64,000 nucleotides of DNA. Origin: Pseudomonas sp. ANT_H4. Its GTDB lineage: Bacteria; Pseudomonadota; Gammaproteobacteria; Pseudomonadales; Pseudomonadaceae. The DNA lies in contig NZ_VOBG01000011.1 of assembly GCF_008369295.1 (NCBI RefSeq), positions 124,001-188,000 of the forward strand, in the 5' to 3' direction. How positions within the stretch are numbered: position 1 is the first letter of the stretch; the number at the start of each line of letters is the position of its first letter. Below, in pieces: positions 25,519-38,222 of this stretch. Below the pieces are notes generated by a model. The model saw only the letters and a program-made list of their open reading frames with translations, did not search any database and was not told the DNA's origin. The translations under genes were made by a program, and so were the position numbers.

Positions 25519-26579
25519 TGTTTACCTATATCGTGCAGCGCCTGCTGCTGATCATCCCCACCCTGGTGATCATCCTCCTGGTGAATTTCGTCATCGTCCA
25601 GGCCGCGCCGGGCGGCCCGGTGGAACAGGCCATCGCCCACCTGCAAGGGATTGGCGGCGGTGGCATTGGCGGCTCGTCCGGCGAAAGCATCGGCAACGGC
25701 TCACGGGCCAGTCGTGGGCTGGACCCGAAACTGATCAAGGACATCGAAAAACAGTACGGCTTCGACAAGCCAGCGCCGGAGCGCCTGTGGCTGATGCTCA
25801 AGAGCTACGCCCAACTGGATTTCGGCAACAGCTTCTTTCGCGGCTCGACGGTGATTGATCTGATTCTGGAAAAAATGCCCGTGACCATTTCCCTGGGCCT
25901 GTGGGCGACGCTGATCACCTACCTCGTATCGATTCCCCTGGGAATTCGCAAGGCCGTGCGCCATGGCAGCCAGTTCGACATATGGAGCAGCACGGCCATC
26001 GTCATCGGTTATGCAATGCCGGCGTTCCTGTTTGCGATGTTCCTGATCGTGGTCTTTGCCGGAGGCACCTCGCTGAACTGGTTCCCGGTGCGTGGCCTGG
26101 TCTCGGAAAATTTCGACCAGTTAAGCACTATCGGCAAGATCGCCGACTACTTCTGGCACCTGGTGTTGCCGGTCAGCGCCCTGGTGATCGGCGGCTTTGC
26201 CACCTTAACCATCCTCACCAAAAACTCGTTCCTCAATGAAATCACCCGCCAATACGTGGTCACCGCCCGCGCCAAGGGCCTGAGCGAACGCCGCGTGCTC
26301 TACGGCCATGTGTTTCGCAACGCGATGCTGCTGGTGATCGCCGGCATTCCCCAGGCGTTCATCAGCGTGTTCTTCGCAGGCTCCCTGCTGATCGAGGTGA
26401 TCTTCTCCCTCGACGGCCTGGGCCGCATGAGCTACGAAGCCGCCGTCTCGCGGGATTACCCGGTGGTGTTCGGCTCGTTGTTTATCTTCACCTTGTTCGG
26501 CCTTTTGATAAAACTCATCGGTGACCTCTGCTACACCCTGGTGGACCCGCGCATCGACTTCGCCGCGAGGAACGCCTGA
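25518..26579 (+). CDS. yejB: Oligopeptide ABC transporter, permease (YejB type)
   Basis: Inner-membrane permease of 353 residues with an N-terminal helix ([20 protein letters not shown]), a periplasmic insert with a Gly/Ser-rich loop ([15 protein letters not shown]), and the BPD_transp_1 domain with about five further helices and the EAA loop [20 protein letters not shown] that docks with the ATPase. Overlaps yejA by one base (TGATG) and yejE likewise. The extended insert before the transport domain is typical of YejB rather than DppB. Confidence 0.93.
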   Translation: MFTYIVQRLLLIIPTLVIILLVNFVIVQAAPGGPVEQAIAHLQGIGGGGIGGSSGESIGNGSRASRGLDPKLIKDIEKQYGFDKPAPERLWLMLKSYAQLDFGNSFFRGSTVIDLILEKMPVTISLGLWATLITYLVSIPLGIRKAVRHGSQFDIWSSTAIVIGYAMPAFLFAMFLIVVFAGGTSLNWFPVRGLVSENFDQLSTIGKIADYFWHLVLPVSALVIGGFATLTILTKNSFLNEITRQYVVTARAKGLSERRVLYGHVFRNAMLLVIAGIPQAFISVFFAGSLLIEVIFSLDGLGRMSYEAAVSRDYPVVFGSLFIFTLFGLLIKLIGDLCYTLVDPRIDFAARNA

Positions 26580-27601
26580 TGCTCAGACTGTCCCCCGTAG
26601 CTCGCCGGCGCTTTGAACGTTTCAAGAAAAACCGGCGCGGCTGGTGGTCGCTGTGGCTGTTTATCGGCCTGTTCATCCTGACCCTGGGCGGCGAGTTGGT
26701 CGCCAATGACAAGCCCTTGGTACTCAGTTACCAGGACGAACTGTACTTCCCGGCCTTCAAGCGCTACACCGAACAGCAGTTCGGCGGCCAACTGCCGTTC
26801 CAGGCTGACTACCGCAGCGACTACGTGCAAAAGCTGATCAAGAAAGACGGCGGCTGGATGCTGTTACCGCCGATCCCCTTCAGCGACGACACCCCCAACT
26901 ATGAACTGACCCGCCCTGCCCCAAGCCCACCGTCGACGGTGAACTGGCTGGGCACCGACGACCAGTCCCGCGACGTACTGGCGCGGGTGATCTTCGGTGC
27001 GCGGGTGTCAATCCTCTTCGCCCTGGCCCTGACTGTCATCAGCGGCGCCATCGGCATTGCCGCCGGGGCCTTGCAGGGTTACTACGGCGGCTGGGTAGAC
27101 CTGCTCGGCCAACGAATACTGGAAGTGTGGTCGGGATTACCGGTGCTGTACCTGCTGATCATTCTCTCAGGGTTTGTCGAGCCGAATTTCTGGTGGCTGC
27201 TGGGTATCATGGCGCTGTTCTCGTGGCTGGCCCTGGTGGACGTGGTACGCGCCGAATTCCTGCGCGGTCGCAATCTCGAATACGTCAAAGCCGCACGGGC
27301 GTTGGGCCTGAGCGACGCCAAGATCATCCGCCGGCATATCCTGCCCAACGCAATGAATGCCACCTTGAGCTATTTGCCATTCATTCTGACCGGGGCGATT
27401 TCAACCTTGAGCGCCCTGGACTTCCTCGGTTTCGGCATGCCGGCGGGCAGCGCCTCATTGGGTGAACTAATCGCCCAAGGCAAACAGAACCTGCAAGCGC
27501 CCTGGCTGGGGCTGACGGCGTTTTTCACCCTGGCGCTGATTCTGTCGCTGCTGGTGTTTATCGGCGAGGCGTTGCGTGACGCCTTCGACCCACGATCATG
27601 A
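26579..27601 (+). CDS. yejE: Oligopeptide ABC transporter, permease (YejE type)
   Basis: Second permease subunit, 340 residues. N-terminal helix (WWSLWLFIGLFILTLGGELV), a long periplasmic segment, then the transport domain with WLGTDDQSRDVLARVIFGAR, GAIGIAAGALQGYYGGWVDL and the EAA loop KAARALGLSDAKIIRRHILP. Its ATG overlaps the yejB stop and its stop overlaps the yejF start, so all four genes are translationally coupled. Confidence 0.93.
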   Translation: MLRLSPVARRRFERFKKNRRGWWSLWLFIGLFILTLGGELVANDKPLVLSYQDELYFPAFKRYTEQQFGGQLPFQADYRSDYVQKLIKKDGGWMLLPPIPFSDDTPNYELTRPAPSPPSTVNWLGTDDQSRDVLARVIFGARVSILFALALTVISGAIGIAAGALQGYYGGWVDLLGQRILEVWSGLPVLYLLIILSGFVEPNFWWLLGIMALFSWLALVDVVRAEFLRGRNLEYVKAARALGLSDAKIIRRHILPNAMNATLSYLPFILTGAISTLSALDFLGFGMPAGSASLGELIAQGKQNLQAPWLGLTAFFTLALILSLLVFIGEALRDAFDPRS

Positions 27602-29187
27602 AAGGCAGCGAACTTATGACCGACAACCTGATCGAGATCCGCGACCTGTGCGTCGCCTTCAGCGGCCAGACCGTGGTGCGCAAGCTGTGCCTGGATGTGC
27701 GCCCCGGCGAGTGCCTGGCGCTAGTGGGTGAATCTGGTTCCGGCAAGTCGGTGACCGCCCACTCGATCCTGCAACTGCTGCCCGAAGTCGGCACTGAAAC
27801 CATAGGCTCCGTGCGTTATCGCGGCCAGGAGTTGATTGGGGCATCCGCCTCCACCCTGCAAAAGCTGCGGGGCAACCGGATTGCGATGATCTTCCAGGAG
27901 CCGATGACCTCCCTCAACCCGCTGCACAGCATCGAAAAACAGATCGGCGAAACCCTGCTGCTGCACAAGGGCCTGAGTGGCAAGGCGGCGCAAGCACGCA
28001 TCCTTGAGCTGCTGGGACTGGTAGGCATCCAGAAACCCCAGGAACGGCTCAAGGCCTATCCCCATCAACTGTCCGGCGGCCAGCGCCAGCGGGTGATGAT
28101 CGCCATGGCGCTGGCCTGCGAACCGGAACTGTTGATCGCCGACGAACCCACCACGGCACTGGATGTGACGGTGCAGCGCAAGATCCTGGTGCTGCTCAAG
28201 TCCCTGCAACAACGCCTGGGCATGTCGCTGTTGCTGATCAGCCACGACCTCAATCTGGTGCGCAGTATTGCCCAGCGAGTCTGCGTGATGCGTGCCGGGG
28301 AAATCGTCGAGCAGGCCGACTGCCAAACCCTGTTCAGCGCCCCGCAACATCCCTACAGCCGCCTGTTGCTGGACGCCGAACCGGCTGGCGCCCCGTTGTG
28401 CCGCGACGAGTACGAGACCGTGCTGCAGGTAGATGACTTGAGCGTGCAGTTCCAGATCGGCGGCGGCCTGTTTCGACGCAAGCAATACCTGCGGGCAGTG
28501 GACGGTATCAGCCTGAGCGTGCAGCGCGGCAAGACCCTCGGGATCGTTGGCGAATCCGGCTCCGGCAAGTCGACCCTCGGCCAGGCGATCCTGCGGTTGC
28601 TGGATTCCAGCGGCGGCATTCGCTTCCAGGGTGAAGCCCTCGACGGCCTGACCCACAAGCAAATGCGCCCCTGGCGCAAGCAAATGCAAGTGGTGTTCCA
28701 GGACCCCTTCGGCAGCCTCAGCCCGCGCATGTCGGTGGAGCAGATCATCAGCGAAGGCCTGGAAGTCCATGCCCCGTGCAGCCTCAAGGACCGCGAGGCG
28801 CAGGTGATTCAGGTGCTCGAAGACGTAGGCCTGGACCCCGCCAGCCGCCATCGCTACCCCCACGAATTCTCCGGCGGCCAGCGCCAACGCATCGCCATCG
28901 CCCGCGCCCTGGTGCTCAAGCCAGCGTTGATGTTGCTGGATGAACCGACCTCGGCACTTGACCGTACGGTGCAGAAACAAGTGGTCGCTCTGCTGCGTGA
29001 GCTCCAGGAAAAATACGGCCTGACCTACCTGTTTATCAGCCATGACCTGGCGGTGGTGCGCGCCCTGGCCCATGACATGATCGTGATCAAGGACGGCAAG
29101 GTGGTGGAGCGCGGGCCGAGCCATGACGTATTTGAATCGCCACAGCATCCTTACACCCAAGAACTTCTCGCCGCTGCATGCGTGTAA
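27598..29187 (+). CDS. yejF: Oligopeptide ABC transporter, fused ATPases (YejF type)
   Basis: A 529-residue protein with two complete ATP-binding cassettes. First: Walker A GESGSGKS, signature [14 protein letters not shown], Walker [14 protein letters not shown]. Second: [31 protein letters not shown] and [16 protein letters not shown]. Such tandem ATPases power the YejABEF-type importers. The ATG at 27598 overlaps yejE by 4 bases; Met 7 (27616) is an alternative. The sigma-54 activator gene begins 15 bp downstream. Confidence 0.94.
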   Translation: MKGSELMTDNLIEIRDLCVAFSGQTVVRKLCLDVRPGECLALVGESGSGKSVTAHSILQLLPEVGTETIGSVRYRGQELIGASASTLQKLRGNRIAMIFQEPMTSLNPLHSIEKQIGETLLLHKGLSGKAAQARILELLGLVGIQKPQERLKAYPHQLSGGQRQRVMIAMALACEPELLIADEPTTALDVTVQRKILVLLKSLQQRLGMSLLLISHDLNLVRSIAQRVCVMRAGEIVEQADCQTLFSAPQHPYSRLLLDAEPAGAPLCRDEYETVLQVDDLSVQFQIGGGLFRRKQYLRAVDGISLSVQRGKTLGIVGESGSGKSTLGQAILRLLDSSGGIRFQGEALDGLTHKQMRPWRKQMQVVFQDPFGSLSPRMSVEQIISEGLEVHAPCSLKDREAQVIQVLEDVGLDPASRHRYPHEFSGGQRQRIAIARALVLKPALMLLDEPTSALDRTVQKQVVALLRELQEKYGLTYLFISHDLAVVRALAHDMIVIKDGKVVERGPSHDVFESPQHPYTQELLAAACV

Positions 29188-29202
29188 AACGGATTGCCTG
29201 AC

Positions 29203-30609
29203 ATGAACACCACCGAAAGCCTCAAGGACTACCAACGCGTTCGCGCCCTGGCGATCCGCTCGTTGTTCAAGATCATCGAGCAGTCCAGCGAAGGCACGGT
29301 GATTGTCGACAGCGACGCCAATATCGTCTGGATGAACGAGCGCTACGCCAAGCGCTTCGGCCTCAAAAGCGCCGACCAGGCCATCGGTCAACCGTGCGAG
29401 CAGGTGATTTCCAACAGCCTGTTGCGCCAGGTGGTGCGCACAGACCTGCCCATCCTGCTGGATATCCAGGACACCCCCAAAGGCCCGCTGGTGGTGATGC
29501 GCCTGCCGATCCATGACGATGCCGGCGCGGTGATCGGCGCCATTGGTTTTGCCCTGTTCGATGAGCTGCGCAACCTGTCGCCGCTGATCGAACGTTACCT
29601 GAGCATGCAGCAGGAGCTGGCCTCCACCCGCTCGCTGCTGCGCTCACGCCAGAGCAAGTACAACTTCGCGCACTTTATCGGCACCAGCGCCGCCAGCCTG
29701 GAAGTCAAACGCCGCGCCCGACGCAGCGCCAGCGCCGAATCCCCGGTGTTGCTGCTGGGGGAAACCGGTACCGGCAAAGAATTGTTAGCCCAGGCCATTC
29801 ACGGCGCCTCACCACGCGCCCACAAGGCGTTTGTCAGCATCAACAGTGCGGCGATCCCCCATGACCTGCTGGAAGCCGAATTCTTCGGCACCGCCCCCGG
29901 CGCCTTCACCGGCGCCGACCGCAAGGGTCGCCCCGGCAAGTTGCAGATCGCCCAGGGCGGCACGTTGTTTCTCGATGAAATCGGCGACATGCCGCTGCCG
30001 CTGCAAAGCAAATTGCTGCGGGTGTTGCAGGAGAAGGAGTTCGAGCCGGTGGGCTCCAACGAGATGATCCACAGCGACGTGCGGGTGATCGCCGCGACGT
30101 CCATGGACCTGGAAGCCGCGATCAAACGCGGCGAGTTTCGGGCGGACTTGTATTACCGCCTTAACGTCCTGCCGATCCAGGTCCCGCCCTTACGCGACCG
30201 CCTGGACGACCTGCCGGCGTTGAGTGAAGCAATCCTGGAGGAACTGCGCAGCGAGCATGAACTGGATCGCGAGGCCTTGGCGCTCCTGGCACAGCACGCC
30301 TGGCCGGGGAATATCCGCGAGTTGCGCAACGTGCTGGAGCGGGCGGCGCTGCTCAGTGATGACCTGGTGCTGGATGCCCGCGAGATTCGCGCGGCGATTG
30401 GCACGTTCAGTCCGGTGGAGCGCAGTGCCGTGGAGTCGGTTGAAGGTGAAACCTTCAGTGCGGCGCGGGAGCGGTTTGATCGGCAGATGATTGGGGCGGC
30501 GCTTAAGGCGTGTGAGGGGAATGTGGTTGAAGCAGCGAAGCGGTTGGAGCTGGGCAGGTCGACGCTGTACAAGAAAATGGTGGCGTTGGGCATCGAACAA
30601 TCTCAATAA
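29203..30609 (+). CDS. hbcR: Sigma-54-dependent activator of 3-hydroxybutyrate genes
   Basis: Enhancer-binding protein of 468 residues. It has an N-terminal PAS domain (about 20-130, IEQSSEGTVIVDSDANIVWM), an AAA+ domain with Walker A GETGTGKE, the sigma-54 contact loop GAFTGA, Walker B GGTLFLDEIGDMP and arginine-finger region FRADLYYRLNVLPIQVPPLR, and a C-terminal Fis-type HTH (EAAKRLELGRSTLYKKMVAL). Neighbouring GntP permease and 3-hydroxybutyrate dehydrogenase genes match the P. aeruginosa hbcR-PA2004-bdhA arrangement. The start is ATG at 29203; TTG three codons earlier is weaker. It probably acts on the -24/-12 promoter at 30833. Assignment as HbcR rests on synteny. Confidence 0.88.
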   Translation: MNTTESLKDYQRVRALAIRSLFKIIEQSSEGTVIVDSDANIVWMNERYAKRFGLKSADQAIGQPCEQVISNSLLRQVVRTDLPILLDIQDTPKGPLVVMRLPIHDDAGAVIGAIGFALFDELRNLSPLIERYLSMQQELASTRSLLRSRQSKYNFAHFIGTSAASLEVKRRARRSASAESPVLLLGETGTGKELLAQAIHGASPRAHKAFVSINSAAIPHDLLEAEFFGTAPGAFTGADRKGRPGKLQIAQGGTLFLDEIGDMPLPLQSKLLRVLQEKEFEPVGSNEMIHSDVRVIAATSMDLEAAIKRGEFRADLYYRLNVLPIQVPPLRDRLDDLPALSEAILEELRSEHELDREALALLAQHAWPGNIRELRNVLERAALLSDDLVLDAREIRAAIGTFSPVERSAVESVEGETFSAARERFDRQMIGAALKACEGNVVEAAKRLELGRSTLYKKMVALGIEQSQ

Positions 30610-30642
30610 AGAGATGAAAATCCCGAAATAGAGACACCCCTT

Positions 30643-30743
30643 GTAAGAGCGAGCTTGCTCGCAAAAAGCGCAAAGGCACCGCATGCATCCTGGGTGACAG
30701 CGTTATCGTTGACGACCATCGCGAGCAAGCTCGCTCCTACAGT
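30643..30743. repeat. REP doublet
   Basis: Two inverted palindromic arms, GTAAGAGCGAGCTTGCTCGC at 30643-30662 and CGCGAGCAAGCTCGCTCCTAC at 30720-30740, form a typical Pseudomonas REP pair in the hbcR to permease gap. Confidence 0.85.
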
Positions 30744-30832
30744 GGGCCAGTACTCGTCTCAAAACAGAGATAACTGCTGAATAACTTTTACTAAAATAAA
30801 ATAATATCCATATATTTCAACAAGTTAACAAC

Positions 30833-30849
30833 TTGGCACAAATCCCGCT
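30833..30849 (+). promoter_or_regulatory. Sigma-54 (-24/-12) promoter
   Basis: TTGGCACAAATCCCGCT matches the consensus YTGGCACGN4TTGCW at the invariant GG and GC positions. It lies 59 bp before the permease ATG and just downstream of the gene for a sigma-54 activator. Confidence 0.75.
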
Positions 30850-30907
30850 ATAGCCCCTTTCCACAGCTTCACCCCCACAAAAATAACAATCCGATTGGAG
30901 ACACTCC

Positions 30908-32299
30908 ATGAGTGTGATCATTGCCCTCGCAGCCCTCGCGCTGCTGATGCTGGCGGCCTACCGTGGCTACAGCGTCATCCTGTTTGCTCCCATTGCCGCC
31001 CTCGGCGCCGTATTGCTCACCGACCCTTCCGCCGTCGCGCCCGCCTTCACCGGGGTGTTCATGGAAAAAATGGTCGGCTTTATCAAACTGTACTTTCCGG
31101 TGTTCCTGCTGGGTGCGGTGTTCGGCAAGCTGATCGAAATTTCCGGTTTCTCGCGCTCCATCGTCGCCGCCGCCATTCGTTTGCTCGGCACTCGCCAGGC
31201 GATGCTGGTAATCGTGCTGGTCTGCGCTTTGCTGACCTACGGCGGCGTGTCGTTGTTTGTGGTGGTGTTCGCGGTGTACCCGTTTGCCGCCGAGATGTTC
31301 CGCCAGAGCAATATCCCCAAGCGCCTGATCCCGGCGACCATCGCCCTCGGTGCATTTTCATTCACCATGGACGCACTGCCCGGCACGCCGCAGATCCAGA
31401 ACATCATCCCCAGCACCTTTTTCAACACCACCGCCTGGGCTGCCCCGTTGCTGGGCGTGATCGGCGCCATCTTCGTGTTCTGCGCCGGCATGCTCTACCT
31501 GGCCCGCCAGCGCAACAAGGCCCAGCGCGCCGGTGAAGGCTACGGCACCGAACTGCGCAACGAACCGGAAACCGCTGAAGACATCAAGCTGCCCAACCCG
31601 TGGATCGCCCTGTCGCCGCTGCTACTGGTAGGGGTCATGAACCTGCTGTTCACCCACTGGATTCCTCTGTGGTACGGCAAGACCCACAGCCTCAGCCTGC
31701 CGGGCATGAGCGTGCCGGTGCAGACCGAGATCGCTAAGCTCACGGCAATCTGGGCAGTGCAGGCGGCGCTGTTGGTGGGGATCATCATGGTGCTGGTGTT
31801 CGGCTTTTCGGCGATCCGCAGCAAGCTGGCCGAAGGCAGTAAAAGCGCGGTCAGCGGTGCGCTGCTGGCGGCAATGAACACCGCTTCGGAATACGGCTTT
31901 GGCGCGGTGATCGCCTCCTTGCCGGGTTTCCTGGTGCTGGCGGACTGGCTCAAGGGCATCCCCGACCCACTGGTCAACGAAGCGATTACCGTGACCCTGC
32001 TGGCCGGCATCACCGGTTCTGCATCCGGCGGCATGAGCATCGCCCTGGCGGCGATGTCCGAGAGTTTTATTTCGGCAGCGCATGCGGCCAATATCCCCCT
32101 TGAAGTGCTGCACCGGGTCGCGGCCATGGCCAGCGGCGGCATGGACACCCTGCCCCACAACGGCGCCGTCATCACGCTGCTGGCGGTGACCGGGCTGACC
32201 CACCGCGAAGCCTATAAAGACATTTTCGGCATCACCATCATCAAGACCCTTGCGGTGTTCGTGGTGATCGGTACTTTCTATGCCACCGGTATTGTGTGA
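30908..32299 (+). CDS. GntP-family permease (short-chain hydroxy acid transporter)
   Basis: A 463-residue inner-membrane protein with about twelve hydrophobic helices. The GntP signature region is visible as GTPQIQNIIPSTFFNTTAWA and the later LLAGITGSASGGMSIALAAM. It begins at 30908 behind GGAG. Family members move gluconate and related acids; its place between hbcR and 3-hydroxybutyrate dehydrogenase, and the sigma-54 promoter in front, suggest uptake of 3-hydroxybutyrate, as proposed for PA2004. Substrate is inferred from context. Confidence 0.9.
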   Translation: MSVIIALAALALLMLAAYRGYSVILFAPIAALGAVLLTDPSAVAPAFTGVFMEKMVGFIKLYFPVFLLGAVFGKLIEISGFSRSIVAAAIRLLGTRQAMLVIVLVCALLTYGGVSLFVVVFAVYPFAAEMFRQSNIPKRLIPATIALGAFSFTMDALPGTPQIQNIIPSTFFNTTAWAAPLLGVIGAIFVFCAGMLYLARQRNKAQRAGEGYGTELRNEPETAEDIKLPNPWIALSPLLLVGVMNLLFTHWIPLWYGKTHSLSLPGMSVPVQTEIAKLTAIWAVQAALLVGIIMVLVFGFSAIRSKLAEGSKSAVSGALLAAMNTASEYGFGAVIASLPGFLVLADWLKGIPDPLVNEAITVTLLAGITGSASGGMSIALAAMSESFISAAHAANIPLEVLHRVAAMASGGMDTLPHNGAVITLLAVTGLTHREAYKDIFGITIIKTLAVFVVIGTFYATGIV

Positions 32300-32306
32300 G
32301 GTTTTC

Positions 32307-33080
32307 ATGACGACATTGAACGGCAAGACCGCCCTGGTCACCGGTTCCACCAGCGGCATCGGCCTGGGGATTGCCCTGAGCCTGGCCAAGGCCGGCGCCA
32401 ACCTGATCCTCAATGGCTTCGGCGACGCCAGTGCGGTGATCGCCCAGGTGCAGGCGTTCGGCGGCAAGGTCGGCCATCACCCGGCGGATGTCAGTGACCC
32501 GGCGCAAATCGCCGAGATGATCGCCTATGCCGATCGCGAGTTCGGCGGCGTCGACATCCTGGTGAACAACGCCGGCATCCAGCACGTAGCCGCCGTGGAA
32601 GACTTCCCGGTGGAACGCTGGGATTCGATCATCGCCATCAACCTGTCCTCGGTGTTTCACAGCACGCGCCTGAGCCTGCCAGGCATGAAGGCCAAGGGCT
32701 GGGGACGGATCGTCAACATCGCCTCGGTGCACGGCCAGGTCGGCTCGGTGGGTAAGGCGGCTTACGTGGCCGCCAAGCACGGGGTAATCGGCCTGACCAA
32801 GGTAGTGGGCCTGGAAACCGCCACCAGCAACGTCACCTGCAACGCCATTTGCCCAGGCTGGGTACTGACCCCGCTGGTGCAGAAGCAGATTGATGATCGT
32901 ATTGCCGCCGGGGTTGATCCGCAGCAGGCGCAGCATGATTTGCTGGCTGAAAAGCAGCCGTCCCTGGAGTTTGTGACGCCGCCACAGTTGGGCGAGTTGG
33001 TGCTGTTCTTGTGCAGCGAAGCCGGCAGCCAGGTGCGTGGCGCGGCGTGGAATATTGATGGTGGTTGGCTGGCCCAGTAA
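32307..33080 (+). CDS. bdhA: D-3-hydroxybutyrate dehydrogenase
   Basis: NAD-dependent short-chain dehydrogenase that oxidises 3-hydroxybutyrate to acetoacetate. The 257 residues show the nucleotide motif TGSTSGIG, NNAGIQHV, catalytic Ser in IVNIASVHG and the YVAAKHG tyrosine-lysine pair, plus the BdhA features PGWVLTPLVQKQI and WNIDGGWLAQ. The ATG at 32307 is 7 bp after the permease stop, behind GAGG, so the two are one operon. Acetoacetyl-CoA synthetase downstream would take the product. Confidence 0.94.
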   Translation: MTTLNGKTALVTGSTSGIGLGIALSLAKAGANLILNGFGDASAVIAQVQAFGGKVGHHPADVSDPAQIAEMIAYADREFGGVDILVNNAGIQHVAAVEDFPVERWDSIIAINLSSVFHSTRLSLPGMKAKGWGRIVNIASVHGQVGSVGKAAYVAAKHGVIGLTKVVGLETATSNVTCNAICPGWVLTPLVQKQIDDRIAAGVDPQQAQHDLLAEKQPSLEFVTPPQLGELVLFLCSEAGSQVRGAAWNIDGGWLAQ

Positions 33081-33102
33081 ACCTGCCATGACAAAAGCAC
33101 TT

Positions 33103-33134
33103 TTGTGGCGAGGAGGGCTTACCCCCTCGCCATA
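33103..33134. repeat. REP-like palindrome
   Basis: TTTTGTGGCGAGGAGGGCTT with a complementary CCCTCGCCA arm, between bdhA and the next gene. Confidence 0.6.
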
Positions 33135-33173
33135 GTCAGTACTGCACTATCGAAAAATAACAATAGGCCAATC

Positions 33174-35129
<1,956 letters not shown>

Positions 35130-35281
35130 CCTGACAGAAAGGTAAAACGCTTTAGCCTTGGCGCACTCATTTGAAGACAAACCCCTCAAGCATGCTATTT
35201 TTCGAGGGTAGAAAGCCTTTCCCGTCTCGCGGGATAATCGGTTTTTGTCATTTTTCAAAGCGTTACGCACAGGGCTTTTAC

Positions 35282-37819
35282 ATGAACGGATCACCCGCCG
35301 GCAGCGAGGCCGCAGCACTGATTACCCGGCTAGACTGGGCCAAAAGCCCCCTCGGTGATGCCAGCGACTGGCCGCAAAGCCTGCGTACTGCCGTCGACAT
35401 CGTGATCCACTCGCCCATGCCAATGCTGTTGCTATGGGGCCCGTCACTTACCCAGATCTACAACGACGGCTTCGCCCTGCTGGCCGGCAATAAGCACCCT
35501 GCTGCCTTCGGCCAGCCGGTGGACCTGGTCTGGCCGGAGATGAAACCTTTTACCGACCCGATCTACAGTGCGGTACTCGCCGGCCAGGTACGCGCGTTCA
35601 CCGAGCAGCGCTTCGTCCTGCAACGCAACCACCGCGACACCGATATCTGGCTGGACCTGACCTATAGCCCGATCCGCGACGAGCGCGGCAACGTCGCCGG
35701 CATTTTGGTCACCGCCATCGAGACCAGCGAGCGCCGGCGTATCACCCTGGAGTTGCAACAACGCTCCGAAGAAAGCCTCAAGGCTCAGCACAACACCGAA
35801 CAACGCCTGCAACTGGCCCTGGCGGCCACCGATGCCGTGGGCACCTGGGACTGGGACATCAGCGAAGACCGCTTCATCGCTGACGCCCACTTCGCGCAAC
35901 TGTACGGGGTCGATCCCCATGAAGCGAGCCTGTTGCCCATCAGCGACTACCTGCACGGCGTACACCCTGAAGACCGCGGCATGGTCGCCCGCAGCATCAA
36001 GCATTGCATCACCCACGGCACCGAGTACGCCGAGGAATACCGCCTGCTGCAGGCCGACGGCAAGGTGCGCTGGGTGTTCGCCCGTGGCCGCTGCTACAAG
36101 GATCATAATGGCCGCCCGGCGCGTTTTCTCGGCGCCGCCCTGGACCTGACTGAACGCAAACACACCGAACAAGCGCTGCGCCAAAGCCAGACCGAGCTGC
36201 AACTGATCATCAACGCCATGCCGGTGCTCATTGGCTACGTCGACCACGAACAACGCTTTCGCCTGAACAACAGCGCCTACCTGGACTGGTACGGCAAAAC
36301 CCCGCAAGAGCTGTATGGCAAGACCATTCGCGAAGTACTCGGTGAGGAGGTCTATGCCGGGCGTGCCAATAAAATTGCCGCCGCGCTCAAGGGCAAGGCC
36401 TGTAGCTTTGTCACCGTGACCCCCCATCGGGATGGCCGGCCACGGCATGCGCTAATGAAGTATTTGCCGCGCTTCAGCGGCGATGGTTCGGTGAATGGCT
36501 TCTACATTTTTGTGATCGATGAAACCGAACGCAAACTCACCGAAGAGGCGTTGCGCCACCTCAACGATAACCTCGAAGAGCGGGTCAGCCAGCGCACCCA
36601 GGCCCTGGCCGAGGCCAACCAGCGCCTGCAAAACGAGATGTACGAACGCGAACGCGCCGAGGACGCCCTGCGCCATGCGCAAAAAATGGAAGCGGTCGGC
36701 CAGCTCACCGGCGGTATCGCCCATGACTTCAACAACATGCTCACCGGCATCATCGGCAGCCTGGACTTGATGCAGCGCTACATCGCCGCCGGGCGCAGCG
36801 ATGAGATTGGCCGCTTCACCGACGCCGCCGTGTCCTCGGCCCATCGGGCGGCAGCGCTGACCCACCGCCTGCTGGCCTTTTCCCGGCGCCAATCGCTGGA
36901 CCGACGACCTATCGACCCCAACCAACTGGTCGCCTCCCTGGAAGAGCTATTTCGCCGCACCAAGGGCGCCCATATCGAACTCAAGGTGCGGCTGGGCACC
37001 GATATCTGGCCGGTTAATACCGATGCCAGCCAACTGGAAAACGCCCTGCTCAACCTTGTGATCAACGCCCGCGACGCCATGCCCGATGGCGGCGAACTGT
37101 GCATCGAGACCGCCAACAGCTACCTGGACGGCACCGACATCTCCACCCTGGAGCCGGTCAAGGCCGGCGACTACGTGATGCTCGGTGTTAGCGACAACGG
37201 CGCTGGCATGAGCGCCAAGATCCTGGCCAAGGCCTTCGATCCATTCTTCACCACCAAGCCCATCGGCCAGGGCACAGGCCTTGGGCTGTCGATGATTTAT
37301 GGCTTTGCCCAGCAATCCGGCGGCCACGTAACGATTCAAAGCGAGCCGGGCCAGGGCACTTGCGTGCGCCTGTACATGCCGCGCCTGCATGGCACCGCGC
37401 TTGAAAAAACCGTGCCCACCAGCCTCGGGGAAGCCCCAGTGGCCCTGGCTGGCGAAGCTGTGGTAGTGGTCGAGGACGATCCCGCGGTGCGCATGCTGGT
37501 GGTCAATGTGTTGGATGAACTGGGTTACACCGCCCACCAGGCCGCCGATGCGCGGGCGGCGTTGCCGTTGCTGGAATCTGATCTGCGGGTGGACTTGCTG
37601 GTGACCGATGTCGGGTTGCCGGGGATGAATGGCCGGCAATTGGCCGAGATCGCCCGTCAGCATCGCCCCGGGCTCAAGGTGCTGTTCATGACCGGTTATG
37701 CCGAGATGGCCGCCGAGCGCCAGGGCTTTTTGGAAGAAGGCATGGACATGGTGGCCAAGCCGTTCTCCATTGACCTGTTGGCCAATAAAATCCGCAGCAT
37801 GATCAGCACCAAGAAATGA
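35282..37819 (+). CDS. Hybrid sensor histidine kinase with PAS domains and receiver
   Basis: An 845-residue soluble hybrid kinase. N-terminal PAS/GAF-like region (to about 155), a PAS-PAC at about 175-305 ([20 protein letters not shown]), another PAS (310-440, [16 protein letters not shown]), then a coiled coil, HisKA with phospho-accepting His 481 in [16 protein letters not shown], HATPase_c ([27 protein letters not shown]) and a C-terminal receiver with Asp 776 in [15 protein letters not shown]. No membrane helix. The start at 35282 gives the family N-terminus; the frame extends to 35171 without support. No cognate regulator is adjacent, so the stimulus and output are unknown. Confidence 0.92.
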   Translation: MNGSPAGSEAAALITRLDWAKSPLGDASDWPQSLRTAVDIVIHSPMPMLLLWGPSLTQIYNDGFALLAGNKHPAAFGQPVDLVWPEMKPFTDPIYSAVLAGQVRAFTEQRFVLQRNHRDTDIWLDLTYSPIRDERGNVAGILVTAIETSERRRITLELQQRSEESLKAQHNTEQRLQLALAATDAVGTWDWDISEDRFIADAHFAQLYGVDPHEASLLPISDYLHGVHPEDRGMVARSIKHCITHGTEYAEEYRLLQADGKVRWVFARGRCYKDHNGRPARFLGAALDLTERKHTEQALRQSQTELQLIINAMPVLIGYVDHEQRFRLNNSAYLDWYGKTPQELYGKTIREVLGEEVYAGRANKIAAALKGKACSFVTVTPHRDGRPRHALMKYLPRFSGDGSVNGFYIFVIDETERKLTEEALRHLNDNLEERVSQRTQALAEANQRLQNEMYERERAEDALRHAQKMEAVGQLTGGIAHDFNNMLTGIIGSLDLMQRYIAAGRSDEIGRFTDAAVSSAHRAAALTHRLLAFSRRQSLDRRPIDPNQLVASLEELFRRTKGAHIELKVRLGTDIWPVNTDASQLENALLNLVINARDAMPDGGELCIETANSYLDGTDISTLEPVKAGDYVMLGVSDNGAGMSAKILAKAFDPFFTTKPIGQGTGLGLSMIYGFAQQSGGHVTIQSEPGQGTCVRLYMPRLHGTALEKTVPTSLGEAPVALAGEAVVVVEDDPAVRMLVVNVLDELGYTAHQAADARAALPLLESDLRVDLLVTDVGLPGMNGRQLAEIARQHRPGLKVLFMTGYAEMAAERQGFLEEGMDMVAKPFSIDLLANKIRSMISTKK

Positions 37820-37878
37820 GTTCAGGCATAATCGCGCGCCCTACGCCTTACGACATAAGCAAGCCAGGTAATTGATCA

Positions 37879-38154
37879 ATGAAAGCCCAAGCCCGTCACA
37901 TCCTGGTGAAGACCAGCGAAGAAGCCGAACAGCTCAAGCAGCGTATTGCCAAGGGCGAAGCCTTTGATGTGCTGGCGAAGAAGTACTCCACCTGCCCGTC
38001 CGGCAAGCGCGGCGGCGACCTGGGTGAAGTGCAACCAGGGCAGATGGTCGGGGTGATTGATGCGGTGATCTTCAAAAAGCCTCTGCGGGTAGTGCATGGG
38101 CCTATCAAGAGCAAGTTTGGCTATCACCTGGTGCAGGTGTTTTACCGCGACTAA
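37879..38154 (+). CDS. Parvulin-type peptidyl-prolyl isomerase
   Basis: A 91-residue cytosolic parvulin, closely similar in layout to the one at 23214: ARHILVKTSEEAEQLKQRIA, KKYSTCPSGKRGGDLGEVQP, GQMVGVIDAVIF and KFGYHLVQVFYRD. It lies 59 bp after the hybrid kinase. Two separate parvulins in one region suggest paralogues rather than a local duplication, because the neighbouring genes are not shared. Confidence 0.92.
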   Translation: MKAQARHILVKTSEEAEQLKQRIAKGEAFDVLAKKYSTCPSGKRGGDLGEVQPGQMVGVIDAVIFKKPLRVVHGPIKSKFGYHLVQVFYRD

Positions 38155-38178
38155 TGAGCCTTTATGGCCAGCAGACTT

Positions 38179-38211
38179 GTTGTGGCGAGCGGGCTTGCCC
38201 GCTCGCCACAG
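38179..38211. repeat. REP palindrome between convergent genes
   Basis: TTGTGGCGAGCGGGCTTGCC with a mirrored GCTCGCCACAG arm, between the convergent parvulin and kdgK. Confidence 0.8.
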
Positions 38212-38222
38212 GTTAGGTCGTT

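Noticed and set aside
27721..29514. 597-codon minus-strand open frame across yejF and hbcR
   Set aside because: Antisense to well-supported genes; His/Gln/Ala-rich composition is the usual shadow of GC-biased codon use.
30643..30743. REP pair first considered as a CRISPR-like or small-RNA locus
   Set aside because: Only two inverted arms of known REP type; no regular spacer-repeat pattern. No CRISPR array seen anywhere in the window.
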